Shown piece after piece: positions 42,890-51,093 of a DNA stretch of 64,000 nt. The stretch is from DATEZO01 sp035255485 (GTDB taxonomy: Bacteria > Pseudomonadota > Gammaproteobacteria > Burkholderiales > Burkholderiaceae_D). Position 1 is the stretch's first letter. Each line of letters opens with the position of its first letter. The DNA is taken from assembly GCA_035255485.1 (NCBI GenBank), contig DATEZO010000137.1:1-64000 (forward strand). Direction: 5' to 3'. Position numbers and translations under genes: made by a program. The notes beneath the pieces were generated by a model. It was not told the DNA's origin. It saw only the letters and a program-made list of their open reading frames with translations, and ran no database searches.

Positions 42890-43457
42890 GGCAACCGACA
42901 AAGAACTTTCCGACTTCCTCGAAAATGTGGAACGTCGCGCATTCAAACAGGCTGTATACGCTGTCCGCAAGGATGAGGCAGCGCTCGATATCGTGCAGGA
43001 TGCGATGATCAAGCTTGCGGAAAAATACGGTGACAAATCCGCTGCCGAATTGCCCTTGCTATTCCAGCGCATTTTGCAGAATACGATCCATGACTATTTT
43101 CGACGCGAAAAAGTGCGCAATACATGGATCAGCTTGTTTTCAAGCTTGGGCAGCGATACAGAGGATCCAAATGAGTCTGACCTACTTGATACACTGGAGC
43201 CTGAAAAGGGGACGCAGGCTGCCGAATCCAGCGCGGACAAGGTCGAACGAGAGCAAATCCTTGCAGTCATAGATAAGGAAGTGCAAAAGCTCCCTGCCCG
43301 TCAACGGGAAGCGTTTCTCATGCGTTATTGGGAAGATATGAATGTGGCTGAAACAGCCGCCGCGATGGGATGTTCTGAAGGCAGCGTGAAGACACACTGC
43401 TCCAGAGCGACGCAGACCCTAGCCCAAGCGTTAAAAGCCAAAGGAATACATTTATGA
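42888..43457 (+). CDS. Sigma-70 family RNA polymerase sigma factor (ECF-like)
   Basis: 189 residues. Region 2 is recognisable in LPLLFQRILQNTIHDYFRREKVRN. Region 4 is VQKLPARQREAFLMRYWEDMNVAETAAAMGCSEGSVKTHCSRATQTL, a typical HTH. The acidic linker (DTEDPNESDLLDTLEPEKG) separates them. It heads an operon with DUF3619, DUF3106 and RDD genes that is conserved in Burkholderiales. The stop overlaps the next gene by 4 bp (ATGA). What it controls is unknown. Confidence 0.9.
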   Translation: MATDKELSDFLENVERRAFKQAVYAVRKDEAALDIVQDAMIKLAEKYGDKSAAELPLLFQRILQNTIHDYFRREKVRNTWISLFSSLGSDTEDPNESDLLDTLEPEKGTQAAESSADKVEREQILAVIDKEVQKLPARQREAFLMRYWEDMNVAETAAAMGCSEGSVKTHCSRATQTLAQALKAKGIHL

Positions 43458-43858
43458 ACGTTGAAGAGTTGAATTTTGCCTATAAAGTGCGTCATGCGCT
43501 GAATGAGAATCTTGACGCATTACCAGCATCGACAACGGGACGCCTTGCTTCTGCACGCAAAATGGCTTTATCCCGCAAAAAAACTTCCGTTCAGGTGCAC
43601 GCCACCACCATCGAAACGGCGGTTGCCGGATCGGCTGGCGGCTTTTTGAATCAATCGCTGTCATGGCTGGGCCGAATCAGCATTGCCGCCCCTCTTTTGG
43701 CAGGAGTAGTACTGTTTATCAGCTTGTATCAATATGAACAGCAACACCGGATAAGTGAAACTGCGGATATCGATGTAGCGGTTCTGACCGACGAATTGCC
43801 ATTGACGGCTTATCTGGATCACGGCTTCAACGCTTATCTCGCCAAGCGCGTGGAGTAA
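43454..43858 (+). CDS. DUF3619 family single-pass membrane protein
   Basis: 134 residues. A cytoplasmic N-terminal part (FAYKVRHALNENLDALPASTTGRLASARKMAL) is followed by one membrane helix (about 75-95) and a short outer part. The 4-bp overlap with the sigma gene and this layout resemble anti-sigma factors. No zinc-binding ASD motif is visible, so the anti-sigma role is inference. Confidence 0.82.
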   Translation: MNVEELNFAYKVRHALNENLDALPASTTGRLASARKMALSRKKTSVQVHATTIETAVAGSAGGFLNQSLSWLGRISIAAPLLAGVVLFISLYQYEQQHRISETADIDVAVLTDELPLTAYLDHGFNAYLAKRVE

Positions 43859-43860
43859 AG

Positions 43861-44547
43861 ATGGCGCGGACAGGATCATTCGCCGTAACTTCTCGGCCGC
43901 CTCTGAAATATGTTGTGGCATCGCTGCTCGCCGCTGTCGCAACATGCGCCATCGCCCAAACGGTTGCCCCAGCAGCAATTCCCGCCGCTCAAACACAAGG
44001 AGTAGCCGTTGCAACACCTGGGAATACCGCTAAAAACAGCGCTCGGCAAAACGTGAAGCCAGTCACAAAGCCTTTATGGGTAGAGCTCACGCCTGCGCAG
44101 CAACAGGTATTAATGCCTTTTGCAGGTGAATGGGATCGGATAGATGCCACGCGCAAGAAAAAATGGCTTGAAATCGGCAATAAATTGATGTCCATGAAGC
44201 CGGAAGAGCAACAGCGCATGCAGGAACGGATGCGCGAATGGGCAAAGCTGACGCCTGAACAGCGTCGCATCGCACGGGAAAGCTATGCGCGCGCCAAGAA
44301 ACTGGGTTCTACCCAGAAGTCGGCACAATGGGAAAAATATCAGCAGTTACCGGAAGAGCAAAAACAAAAGCTTGCAGCAGACGCAACAAGCAAGAAACAT
44401 GTCGCAAATCCACCGCCTGCGCATAGCAAGAACAAGACATTGCCACCGATTAAAAACACGCCTAAACCAATTCTGGAAAAATCCGTTACTCCCCAAGCCA
44501 CCCACGAATCGGTCATTCAACCTTTGGCTCCGCCGGCAAACAAGTGA
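43861..44547 (+). CDS. DUF3106 family exported protein
   Basis: 228 residues. The N-terminal hydrophobic segment (about 15-33, ending AIAQ) looks like a signal peptide. The DUF3106 core is helical: LWVELTPAQQQVLMPFAGEWDRIDATRKKKWLEIGNKLMSMKPEEQQRMQERMREWAKLTPEQRRIARE. The C-terminal third is Pro/Lys-rich and disordered. Function unknown; it is the third gene of the sigma-factor operon. Confidence 0.83.
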   Translation: MARTGSFAVTSRPPLKYVVASLLAAVATCAIAQTVAPAAIPAAQTQGVAVATPGNTAKNSARQNVKPVTKPLWVELTPAQQQVLMPFAGEWDRIDATRKKKWLEIGNKLMSMKPEEQQRMQERMREWAKLTPEQRRIARESYARAKKLGSTQKSAQWEKYQQLPEEQKQKLAADATSKKHVANPPPAHSKNKTLPPIKNTPKPILEKSVTPQATHESVIQPLAPPANK

Positions 44548-44556
44548 TCAGCTGCA

Positions 44557-45060
44557 TTGAATAGCCTCGCCATTCCTCCTTTGAAACGTCGCCTGGCCAG
44601 CATGGTGTATGAAGCCATGTTGCTATTTGGTGTCCTTTTTGTTGCCGACGGGCTATTGGATACGCTCACGCAAAGTCGGCATGCATTGGCATTGCGTGAT
44701 GCACGTCAGTTCTGGCTATTCCTGGTACTGGGTGCCTATTTCGTATTTTTCTGGCATCGTGGCGGGCAGACGCTGGCAATGAAAACCTGGAAGATCAGGC
44801 TGATCGCACCGGGCTATTCGCAAGTATCAATGATCAGGGCGATGATGCGTTATCTGCTGGCATGGATGTGGTTCCTGCCGGCAATGATGATCGACTATGT
44901 ACTCGGGCTGAAGGGTTGGCCCAGCATCGGTGTGATCCTTGCCGGCATGGCACTATGGGCAATCACCATTTACCTCGGCAAGAATCGCCAGTTTCTGCAT
45001 GATCAATTGGCCGGCACGCAACTGGTCGTATGCGCAGCATCTTCCGCAAAAGTGAAATAG
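44557..45060 (+). CDS. RDD family membrane protein
   Basis: 167 residues, apparently from a TTG start 10 bp after DUF3106, as no ATG is available early enough. RDD pattern: RRLASMVYEAMLLFGVLFVADGLLD, FWHRGGQTLAMKTWKIRL and the end HDQLAGTQLV. About three to four helices. RDD proteins are thought to be transporters or envelope factors. It closes the sigma operon and is followed by repeat copy C. Confidence 0.82.
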   Translation: MNSLAIPPLKRRLASMVYEAMLLFGVLFVADGLLDTLTQSRHALALRDARQFWLFLVLGAYFVFFWHRGGQTLAMKTWKIRLIAPGYSQVSMIRAMMRYLLAWMWFLPAMMIDYVLGLKGWPSIGVILAGMALWAITIYLGKNRQFLHDQLAGTQLVVCAASSAKVK

Positions 45061-45110
45061 CGTAACAATGCATGTAAATGTAATATTATTGCTAAAATTT
45101 TCACTTTTAC

Positions 45111-45181
45111 GGGAGTATAGGCAAAAACATAGACATGCGCGCAATAAATACGTACGAATTAAAAAATACACCATGGTGTAT
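45111..45181 (+). repeat. 71-bp intergenic element, copy C
   Basis: GGGAGTAT (45111-45118), exactly 47 nt, then ATACACCATGGTGTAT (45166-45181). The palindrome is perfect here and extends to 18 bp. Spacer blocks AAAAA, CGCAATAAA and AAAAA are in register with the other copies. It lies between the convergent RDD gene and the gene at 45257. Confidence 0.88.
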
Positions 45182-45256
45182 TAAAATTTCAGCAAGTATT
45201 GCCGGCCAATAAGAATCACCGCTACCGCGCTCATGCTGCGCGCCGCCCGCCATGCA

Positions 45257-45961
45257 CTATTCTTGGATCACGCTAAATGGCTGCGTCCGCCCCGCATACA
45301 AATTTTCCATAATCGTTTTTTCTCGCGTGACAACGGTGACAACAAATGCCTTGGGGTCAGGCATGATGCTAAATGCATTGAAGCCACGCTCAAGGAAATC
45401 ATGCAATTTATCCAGATTTGCCAGCCTTGCCGGCTTTCGCATCAGTTTCAATGTTGTGCCAACCAAACGCACCCGCACCAGGTTGCATAGAGAATAGCCA
45501 GTCGACTCCACATACGTCAGTTGCCTTTCGCGGTCGGCACGCAATGTCGATTCCCGATAGGCAACAATATAATCTGCCTCATCGAATTTCTCACCCAGAC
45601 GTGATGCCATGACGGCGTCCAGCGACTCCGACAAGGCATCAAGCATGATGGCTTCAGTGATGGTTTCCAGTGCCGGCACCGGCAGCAGTCGCTCCATCAT
45701 CGGAATAACGCGCTCGATATCGGCATCCCGTTGCGTCATGTCCTTCGCCCCGTACAGATCATCCAGGAAAAAGCGGGCTGCCGCATGCGATGCCGGGGCC
45801 ATCAATAGATCGGCATGCGTGCGCATCATCCGCGCCACCTGAAAGCGCTTGAGTGCGGCACGTGCCATACCTGTCGCGGCATCGGTTTGGGCAGCTTGCC
45901 GCTCTGCCTTGACGGATTGCAATTCTCGATAAAGCGTGGCAACGAGTGTGTGCTTGTCCAT
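45257..45961 (-). CDS. Uncharacterised conserved-looking protein with FFLDDLYGAKD motif
   Basis: 234 residues, soluble and mostly helical, with no signal peptide. I do not recognise a named domain. The stretch ASHAAARFFLDDLYGAKDMTQRDADIERVIPMMERLLP is strikingly dense in aromatic, acidic and proline residues and probably marks a family. Codon use is like its neighbours and the frame is clean, so it is a real gene. It is divergent from the Tat/GMC/lipase cluster, with a 97-bp gap, and may share regulation with it. No function can be proposed from sequence. Confidence 0.8.
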   Translation of the reverse strand: MDKHTLVATLYRELQSVKAERQAAQTDAATGMARAALKRFQVARMMRTHADLLMAPASHAAARFFLDDLYGAKDMTQRDADIERVIPMMERLLPVPALETITEAIMLDALSESLDAVMASRLGEKFDEADYIVAYRESTLRADRERQLTYVESTGYSLCNLVRVRLVGTTLKLMRKPARLANLDKLHDFLERGFNAFSIMPDPKAFVVTVVTREKTIMENLYAGRTQPFSVIQE

Positions 45962-46058
45962 TAGATAGTCCGATAAGGTCCTAGAACCAACGCTCTATTT
46001 TGCCTTCATCGCAATGATATCGCTTGAGTTACACTGTAAAACTCGCATTTTGCTCAAT

Positions 46059-46580
46059 ATGATCACCATGGTTTCCCGCCGTTCTTTTTTGAAAGTCGGT
46101 TTCGTTGGTGTAATCGCGCTTGCCGCGGCCGGCGGCATATACCGAACCATGAGGCAGTATTCCCCGGCGGCAAAATTTGCTCTTGATACAGATGGCAATA
46201 TGGCGTTGCGCGCCATCGCCGCTGTAATGTTGAACGGCACGATTCCATCCATGTCGACACAAGCAATGGACGCGCAAGTCATGCGCGTGCAGGCCGCTAT
46301 CGCAGGATTACCACTACATGCGCAAAAAGAAATCCAGGATCTGTTCAGCCTGCTGGTGCTGGCACCGACGCGCCGTTTCCTCGCTGGCATTCCAGACAAC
46401 TGGGCGGAGGCAAAACCGGATGATATCGCCGCTTTCCTGCAAAGCTGGCGAATGCATCGGCTTGGAATGCTGCAAAGCGCTTACCATGCCCTTCACGATC
46501 TGATTATCGGCTCCTGGTACGCAGATGTATCCACCTGGGACTCAATTGGTTATCCCGGTCCGATCAAGCAATTGAGCTGA
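46059..46580 (+). CDS. Tat-exported small subunit-like protein of a GMC dehydrogenase
   Basis: About 173 residues. The N-terminus has the twin-arginine signal SRRSFLKVGFVGVIALAAAGG. The start is uncertain: ATGs lie at 46014, 46059 and 46068, none with a good ribosome site. The mature part (LRAIAAVMLNGTIP..., LFSLLVLAPTRRFLAGI, WYADVSTWDSIGYPGP) resembles gluconate 2-dehydrogenase subunit 3-type chaperone subunits. Such subunits accompany a GMC flavoprotein, and one follows 31 bp downstream. The pairing supports the call. Confidence 0.72.
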   Translation: MITMVSRRSFLKVGFVGVIALAAAGGIYRTMRQYSPAAKFALDTDGNMALRAIAAVMLNGTIPSMSTQAMDAQVMRVQAAIAGLPLHAQKEIQDLFSLLVLAPTRRFLAGIPDNWAEAKPDDIAAFLQSWRMHRLGMLQSAYHALHDLIIGSWYADVSTWDSIGYPGPIKQLS

Positions 46581-46611
46581 GAACAGCCCATGACGAACAC
46601 GATAGGGCAAC

Positions 46612-48234
46612 ATGGCTAACCTGATTACAGATCCGATCCAGGCAGGATTGGCTGCTGGCTGGAAAGTACTTGATGCATCTGGTCTTGGTGCAGACCGTGT
46701 CATCGAGGCGGATGTCGCTATCATAGGCAGCGGCGCTGGCGGCGGTGTTACTGCGGAGACCCTGGCGCTGGCCGGCCTGAAGGTCGTACTGATCGAGGAA
46801 GGCAGCCTGAAATCCTCGCGCGATTTCAAGATGCGTGAAGCCCAGGCTTATCCAACGCTATATCAGGAATCGGCCGCGCGCAAGACACGCGATAAATCGA
46901 TCAATATTTTGCAGGGACGTACTGTCGGCGGCTCGACCACCATTAACTGGACATCCAGCTTCCGCACGCCGGACGGAACGCTCGCCTACTGGCAAGAGAA
47001 TTTCGGCCTGAAAACTTACTCTCCGGAACTCCTTGCTCCATGGTTTGCGATGATGGAGCAGCGGCTGAATATCAGCGCATGGCACCTGCCGCCGAACGAA
47101 AATAACGATTTGCTGAGGCGCGGTGCGACAAGGCTCGGGATTCCGGTTGCCGCCATCCGGCGCAATGTGAAAGGCTGCTGGAATCTCGGCTACTGCGGCA
47201 TGGGTTGCCCGACCAATGCCAAGCAATCGATGCTGGTGACGACTATCCCATCCGCACTAGCCAAAGGCGCGACGCTCGTCACACATGCACGTGCCGAAAA
47301 ACTGGTCTTTAAAAAAGATTCGGTAAGCCGACTTGACTGCAGCGCGCTCGATCCAAGCGGCTTGATGCCCAACGGTAAAATGGTATTTATCCACGCAAGG
47401 CATTATGTTGTTGCCGGCGGCGCAATCAACTCACCCGCCCTGCTGATGCGTTCACAGGCGCCGGATCCGAATCGCTTGCTTGGCAAACGCACATTCCTGC
47501 ATCCCACTGTCATTTCCGCAGGCTTGTTCGAGCAACAGGTCAACGGCTTCGACGGGGCTCCGCAAACGATTTATTCCGATCATTTTCTGGAAACGCAAGC
47601 GATTGATGGGCCGATCGGCTACAAGCTGGAAGCACCGCCGCTGCATCCACTGTTGTTTTCGACCACGATGCAAGGCTTCGGCACGCAGCATGCGAACATC
47701 ATGCAACACTTTGCGCATAGCCATGCCTTGCTCGCCCTGTTGCGCGATGGTTTTAATCCAGACTCGACTGGCGGCACGGTGCACCTGCAAAATGACGGAT
47801 CGCCGACACTGGATTACCCGATGACAGATGTGATGTGGGATGGTGTCAGGCGCGCACTGCTGAGCATGGCGGAAATCCAGTTTGCTGCCGGTGCAAAAAG
47901 CGTTCATCCCGTGCATGAACTGGCCGAAGGGTATGTCACCTGGGAAAGCGCGAAAAAAGCAATCGCCACCCTGCCCCTCAAACCCTTGCTGACGCGTGTC
48001 GTATCAGCCCATGTCATGGGAGGCTGCCCCATGTCGGATGACACAAGGCTGGGGCTTGTTTCGTCAAGCGGACACTATCATGGCATATCGAATCTGTCGG
48101 TGCATGATGGATCGCTGTTTCCGACTTCCATCGGCGCCAATCCGCAATTATCGATTTACGGCATCACGGCCAGACTGGCAAGTACGCTGGCGCAGCAGAT
48201 GACCGGCGTTCCTGCTCCCGGATTGGTCGCTTAG
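46612..48234 (+). CDS. GMC-family FAD oxidoreductase
   Basis: 540 residues. The FAD-binding motif is VAIIGSGAGGGVTAETLALAGLKVVLIEEG near residue 40. The GMC signature is in LQGRTVGGSTTINWTSSFRTP. The C-terminal active-site block is AHVMGGCPMSDDTRLGLV...LSVHDGSLFPTSIGANPQLSIYG. A cysteine-rich stretch KGCWNLGYCGMGCPTNAKQS is also present. It lacks its own signal peptide, so it may travel with the Tat partner. The substrate is probably an alcohol or sterol-like lipid, suggested only by the lipase that follows. Confidence 0.88.
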   Translation: MANLITDPIQAGLAAGWKVLDASGLGADRVIEADVAIIGSGAGGGVTAETLALAGLKVVLIEEGSLKSSRDFKMREAQAYPTLYQESAARKTRDKSINILQGRTVGGSTTINWTSSFRTPDGTLAYWQENFGLKTYSPELLAPWFAMMEQRLNISAWHLPPNENNDLLRRGATRLGIPVAAIRRNVKGCWNLGYCGMGCPTNAKQSMLVTTIPSALAKGATLVTHARAEKLVFKKDSVSRLDCSALDPSGLMPNGKMVFIHARHYVVAGGAINSPALLMRSQAPDPNRLLGKRTFLHPTVISAGLFEQQVNGFDGAPQTIYSDHFLETQAIDGPIGYKLEAPPLHPLLFSTTMQGFGTQHANIMQHFAHSHALLALLRDGFNPDSTGGTVHLQNDGSPTLDYPMTDVMWDGVRRALLSMAEIQFAAGAKSVHPVHELAEGYVTWESAKKAIATLPLKPLLTRVVSAHVMGGCPMSDDTRLGLVSSSGHYHGISNLSVHDGSLFPTSIGANPQLSIYGITARLASTLAQQMTGVPAPGLVA

Positions 48235-48255
48235 CCAGCTCTCTTTCTGGATCGC

Positions 48256-49266
48256 ATGATTACTAAAATTACGCGCATTCTGCTTTTGATCCAGGTCACG
48301 CTAGGCATTGGGCTGGCTTTGCTGACCATCAAGTTTTTCCATGTGAGTAATCCATGGCTCGCACTACTGGCAGGAATCGGACTGATCATTTGGTTGCGGC
48401 TTTTGATTACGGCAAACAATTTCCTGCTTGCTTGGCGTTATCACAGCGAAACACCGGCAGCATTCCGTCTGCATTGGCGACAGATTTGCCGTCTATTCCT
48501 GGGAGAATTCATGGCAACCATGTGGAGCTCCTCATGGACTATGCCTTTTCAGTATTTTGAGAAACGGATTGTGCCGCACCCTTCGGCACTGCCGGTATTG
48601 CTGGTGCACGGCTACGGCTGCAACAGCGGCTACTGGAATAGCATGAGCAAAGCATTGCTGCGCGCGAATATTACCCATTACGCAATCAATATGGAGCCGG
48701 TGCTGGGAACCATCGATGCATATGCTGCGGTTGTGCACGAGGCCATGAAAACATTATGCCTGGAAACCGGCCAGGAGAAAGCCGTCATTGTCGCTCACAG
48801 CATGGGCGGCCTTGCTGCGCGTGCGTATTTGCGCGATCATGGCAGCGAGCACATTGCGAAGATTATTACCTTGGGAACGCCGCATCATGGCACTGCCTTG
48901 GCCAATTTCAGCATCGGCCTGAATGGCCAGCAAATGCGCTGGAGTCGGGATGCAAAATCCGGAGTACTGAATAACTGGCTGGCGCAATTACAAAAAGGAG
49001 AAAGCGAAGCCATGCGCGCCCTGTTCGTCTCCATCTATTCGCACCACGACAATATCATTTCCCCGCAGACCTCCTCTTATTTGCCAGGCGCAAAAAATAT
49101 CGAATTCCGCGGCATTGGCCATGTCGCATTGGCACTTGATCCCGCGATTCAATCTACCGTCATTGAAGAAATTCGCGCCGCATCCCAGCCCTACGCCGCG
49201 ATAGCAGCCCCTGCCAGTCACACTTTGCAAGGTGCGCCAGAAAATCTGCATGACGTCGATACCTGA
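48256..49266 (+). CDS. Membrane-anchored lipase-like alpha/beta hydrolase
   Basis: 336 residues. Two N-terminal hydrophobic segments (about 5-27 and 33-55) anchor it. The hydrolase domain has the oxyanion segment LLVHGYGCNSGYWNSM, the nucleophile elbow VAHSMGGLAARAY, and a likely catalytic His in FRGIGHVALALDP. LGTPHHGTALA is typical of triacylglycerol lipases and esterases. It starts 21 bp after the GMC gene, so the three genes look like one operon. Confidence 0.85.
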   Translation: MITKITRILLLIQVTLGIGLALLTIKFFHVSNPWLALLAGIGLIIWLRLLITANNFLLAWRYHSETPAAFRLHWRQICRLFLGEFMATMWSSSWTMPFQYFEKRIVPHPSALPVLLVHGYGCNSGYWNSMSKALLRANITHYAINMEPVLGTIDAYAAVVHEAMKTLCLETGQEKAVIVAHSMGGLAARAYLRDHGSEHIAKIITLGTPHHGTALANFSIGLNGQQMRWSRDAKSGVLNNWLAQLQKGESEAMRALFVSIYSHHDNIISPQTSSYLPGAKNIEFRGIGHVALALDPAIQSTVIEEIRAASQPYAAIAAPASHTLQGAPENLHDVDT

Positions 49267-49819
49267 TACCTGACCATCGAATCGTTCCCGCGCGCCCATC
49301 ACCGTCCCTCCCGAACTGCTGCCGCATACCTCTTTCTCTTTCTGGACAAACATCTGTTCGTGCGCAATCCTTTGTGCCCGGATCCATTTCAAATCATCCA
49401 TTGCAGCAATCACGCCGCTGGCTGAACGTTGCACAAGTCTAACCAGACCAGCTCGCGAGAAACGAGGTCGAGGCGCGCCCATATCATTCCTGTTGCGCTT
49501 AATCATGCACGGCATCATTTGCAAGTCATGAAAATACATTGTCGACGTGATTGTCCTGGGCATTTTTATCTGCAGGATATCGATTGAGTCTTGTCAATGA
49601 CCCGTATCGAAAATTGCATAGAATGATTTGATAGGATGATTTATCCATCTTGGAAATTTCCATGTTCCCAGCCCTTCATATTGAGCGCTGGAGCTCGCGA
49701 CAGACATGGTATTTCAGGGAACGATGCCAGCAAGGATCCTGGAACCGATTTGACCAGCATGACCTTATCAACAGTCCCTTTTGTACCATCGAGGAATGCC
49801 AAATAAAAAAGGAATGAAA
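49267..49819. other. Non-coding region between lipase and Cys-repeat gene
   Basis: About 550 bp. A minus-strand open frame (49563 down into the lipase gene) has no ribosome site and no recognisable product. It could be a gene remnant. Otherwise I see only the promoter region of the next gene. Confidence 0.5.
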
Positions 49820-50368
49820 ATGAAAAAAACACTCGTAAATATTTCTCTCGGATTCATTATTCTCGGTTTTGCCGCAGCTGCACCTGCAGCGACTGACGAA
49901 GCGAAAGCTGCCTATAAGGCGGCCAAGGACAACGCTACCGAAACCTATAAAGCGGCACGCACCAAATGCGATACCTTGAACGGAAATCCGAAAGATGTCT
50001 GCGTCGCAGAAGCGAAGGCGGCTGAAAAACGCAGCAAGGCGGATGCGGAAGCCCAGTACAAAAATACACCCAAAGAACACATGAAGGCGCGCGTTGCCGC
50101 GGCGGACGCCGACTATTCGGTAGCCAAAGAGAAATGCAACGCCCATAGCGGTAATGACAAAGATGTCTGCATGAAGGAAGCCAAGGCAGTGCACACCAAA
50201 GCAGTCGTCAATGCGAAGTCCAGCAAGAAAATCAGTGAAGTGAAATCGGAAGCGAAGGAGGACAAGCGCGATGCCGATTACAAAGTGGCGATCGAAAAAT
50301 GTGATTCTTTAACCGGCCCTGCCAAAGATGAATGTACCGCAAGCGCCAAGCCGAAATATGGCAAATAA
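49820..50368 (+). CDS. Secreted Lys/Ala-rich protein with three Cys-pair repeats
   Basis: 182 residues from ATG 49820, chosen because AAGGA lies 7 nt upstream and the signal peptide begins there (MKKTLVNISLGFIILGF...APAAT). The mature protein contains three repeats built as Tyr, x2-3, Ala, x2, KC, about seven residues, GN or GP, x2-3, KDxC, x3, AK. Examples are TKCDTLNGNPKDVCVAEAK and EKCNAHSGNDKDVCMKEAK. Each repeat brings two cysteines about 12 residues apart, likely a disulfide in the periplasm. Similar unnamed proteins are common in Burkholderiales. Function unknown. Confidence 0.75.
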   Translation: MKKTLVNISLGFIILGFAAAAPAATDEAKAAYKAAKDNATETYKAARTKCDTLNGNPKDVCVAEAKAAEKRSKADAEAQYKNTPKEHMKARVAAADADYSVAKEKCNAHSGNDKDVCMKEAKAVHTKAVVNAKSSKKISEVKSEAKEDKRDADYKVAIEKCDSLTGPAKDECTASAKPKYGK

Positions 50369-50478
50369 ATCTGCATAAAACTCCAGCCAGATCGCAGCGT
50401 TCCAATTCTGCCGTGTACCCGCTGTAAAAATATGCCGATTTGCAGCTGTTGGCTAATTAAGGAACATGGGAGGCGCGC

Positions 50479-50636
50479 ATGAGCGTCGGAACAACCCTGC
50501 GGATCATCCGGATCCTGCTTCTGGTTGGAGCGCTGCCGAGCTGGTCCCACAGTCGAAACGGGGCTATTTCCCCAGCGGGCTTGCGAGTATTGTGGTCGTG
50601 ATTCTGCTCATTTTATTGCCGACCGGCCGACTATGA
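50479..50636 (+). pseudogene. Frameshifted DUF3309-type small membrane protein
   Basis: ATG 50479 has GGGAGG upstream and encodes MSVGTTLRIIRILLLVGALPSWSHSRN. The matching C-terminal half, RGYFPSGLASIVVVILLILLPTGRL, follows in another frame to the TGA at 50634-50636. Together they rebuild the two-helix DUF3309 pattern of about 52 residues. The frame break lies near 50560. It may be a recent mutation or a sequencing error. The first half also has Arg residues inside its helix, which suggests decay. The 308 bp from here to tRNA-Ser contain nothing I recognise. Confidence 0.65.
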
Positions 50637-50944
50637 AGCCGATGTAAAGTAGATATGCCGGCAGGGTCAATGCAAGCTCATTTACAAATGATGTGAGTGT
50701 ACGAGCCTCCTCATTTGCAATTATTCCTGATTTCATCAGCCGGATTCATCCATTCCGGTTGCAGGCGATTGCGGGTAACAAGGCGCAAGCAGGAATTTTT
50801 TGCGCCGCTGCGCGCCATTCATCGACAGGCAAAAATTTTTCGCGGAGCTTGACGCTTCTGCTTCTCTCACGGCGCCTTTTGACAAAGGCATAAAGTCGAG
50901 CCCGAAGTGGAAGGGAATTTCGCCGAATCCTCTCATGGAGGAGA

Positions 50945-51034
50945 TGGCGGAAGGTGTGAGATTCGAACTCACGAAGGATTCGCATCCTCGCCGGTTTTCA
51001 AGACCGGTGCATTCAACCGCTCTGCCAACCTTCC
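50945..51034 (-). tRNA. tRNA-Ser (UGA)
   Basis: A 90-nt class II tRNA with encoded CCA. The acceptor GGAAGGT pairs with ACCTTCC. The anticodon loop CTTGAAA gives UGA, there is a long variable arm, and the T loop is GTTCGAATC. It lies 59 bp upstream-side of the hemW 3' end on the same strand. Confidence 0.96.
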
Positions 51035-51093
51035 GTAGGTCGCACATTATACAGACTGATCGACATTTACGAATTCAATATGATAAAAAATGA

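Noticed and set aside
48988..49563. 191-codon minus frame partly beyond the lipase gene
   Set aside because: Half of it is antisense to the lipase gene and it has no ribosome site. The free half has no product I recognise; a gene remnant cannot be excluded.
50061..50072. AAAAATACACCC inside the Cys-repeat gene, like the start of the 71-bp element's palindrome
   Set aside because: It lacks the GTGTAT half and the GGGAGTAT block, and it is coding sequence.
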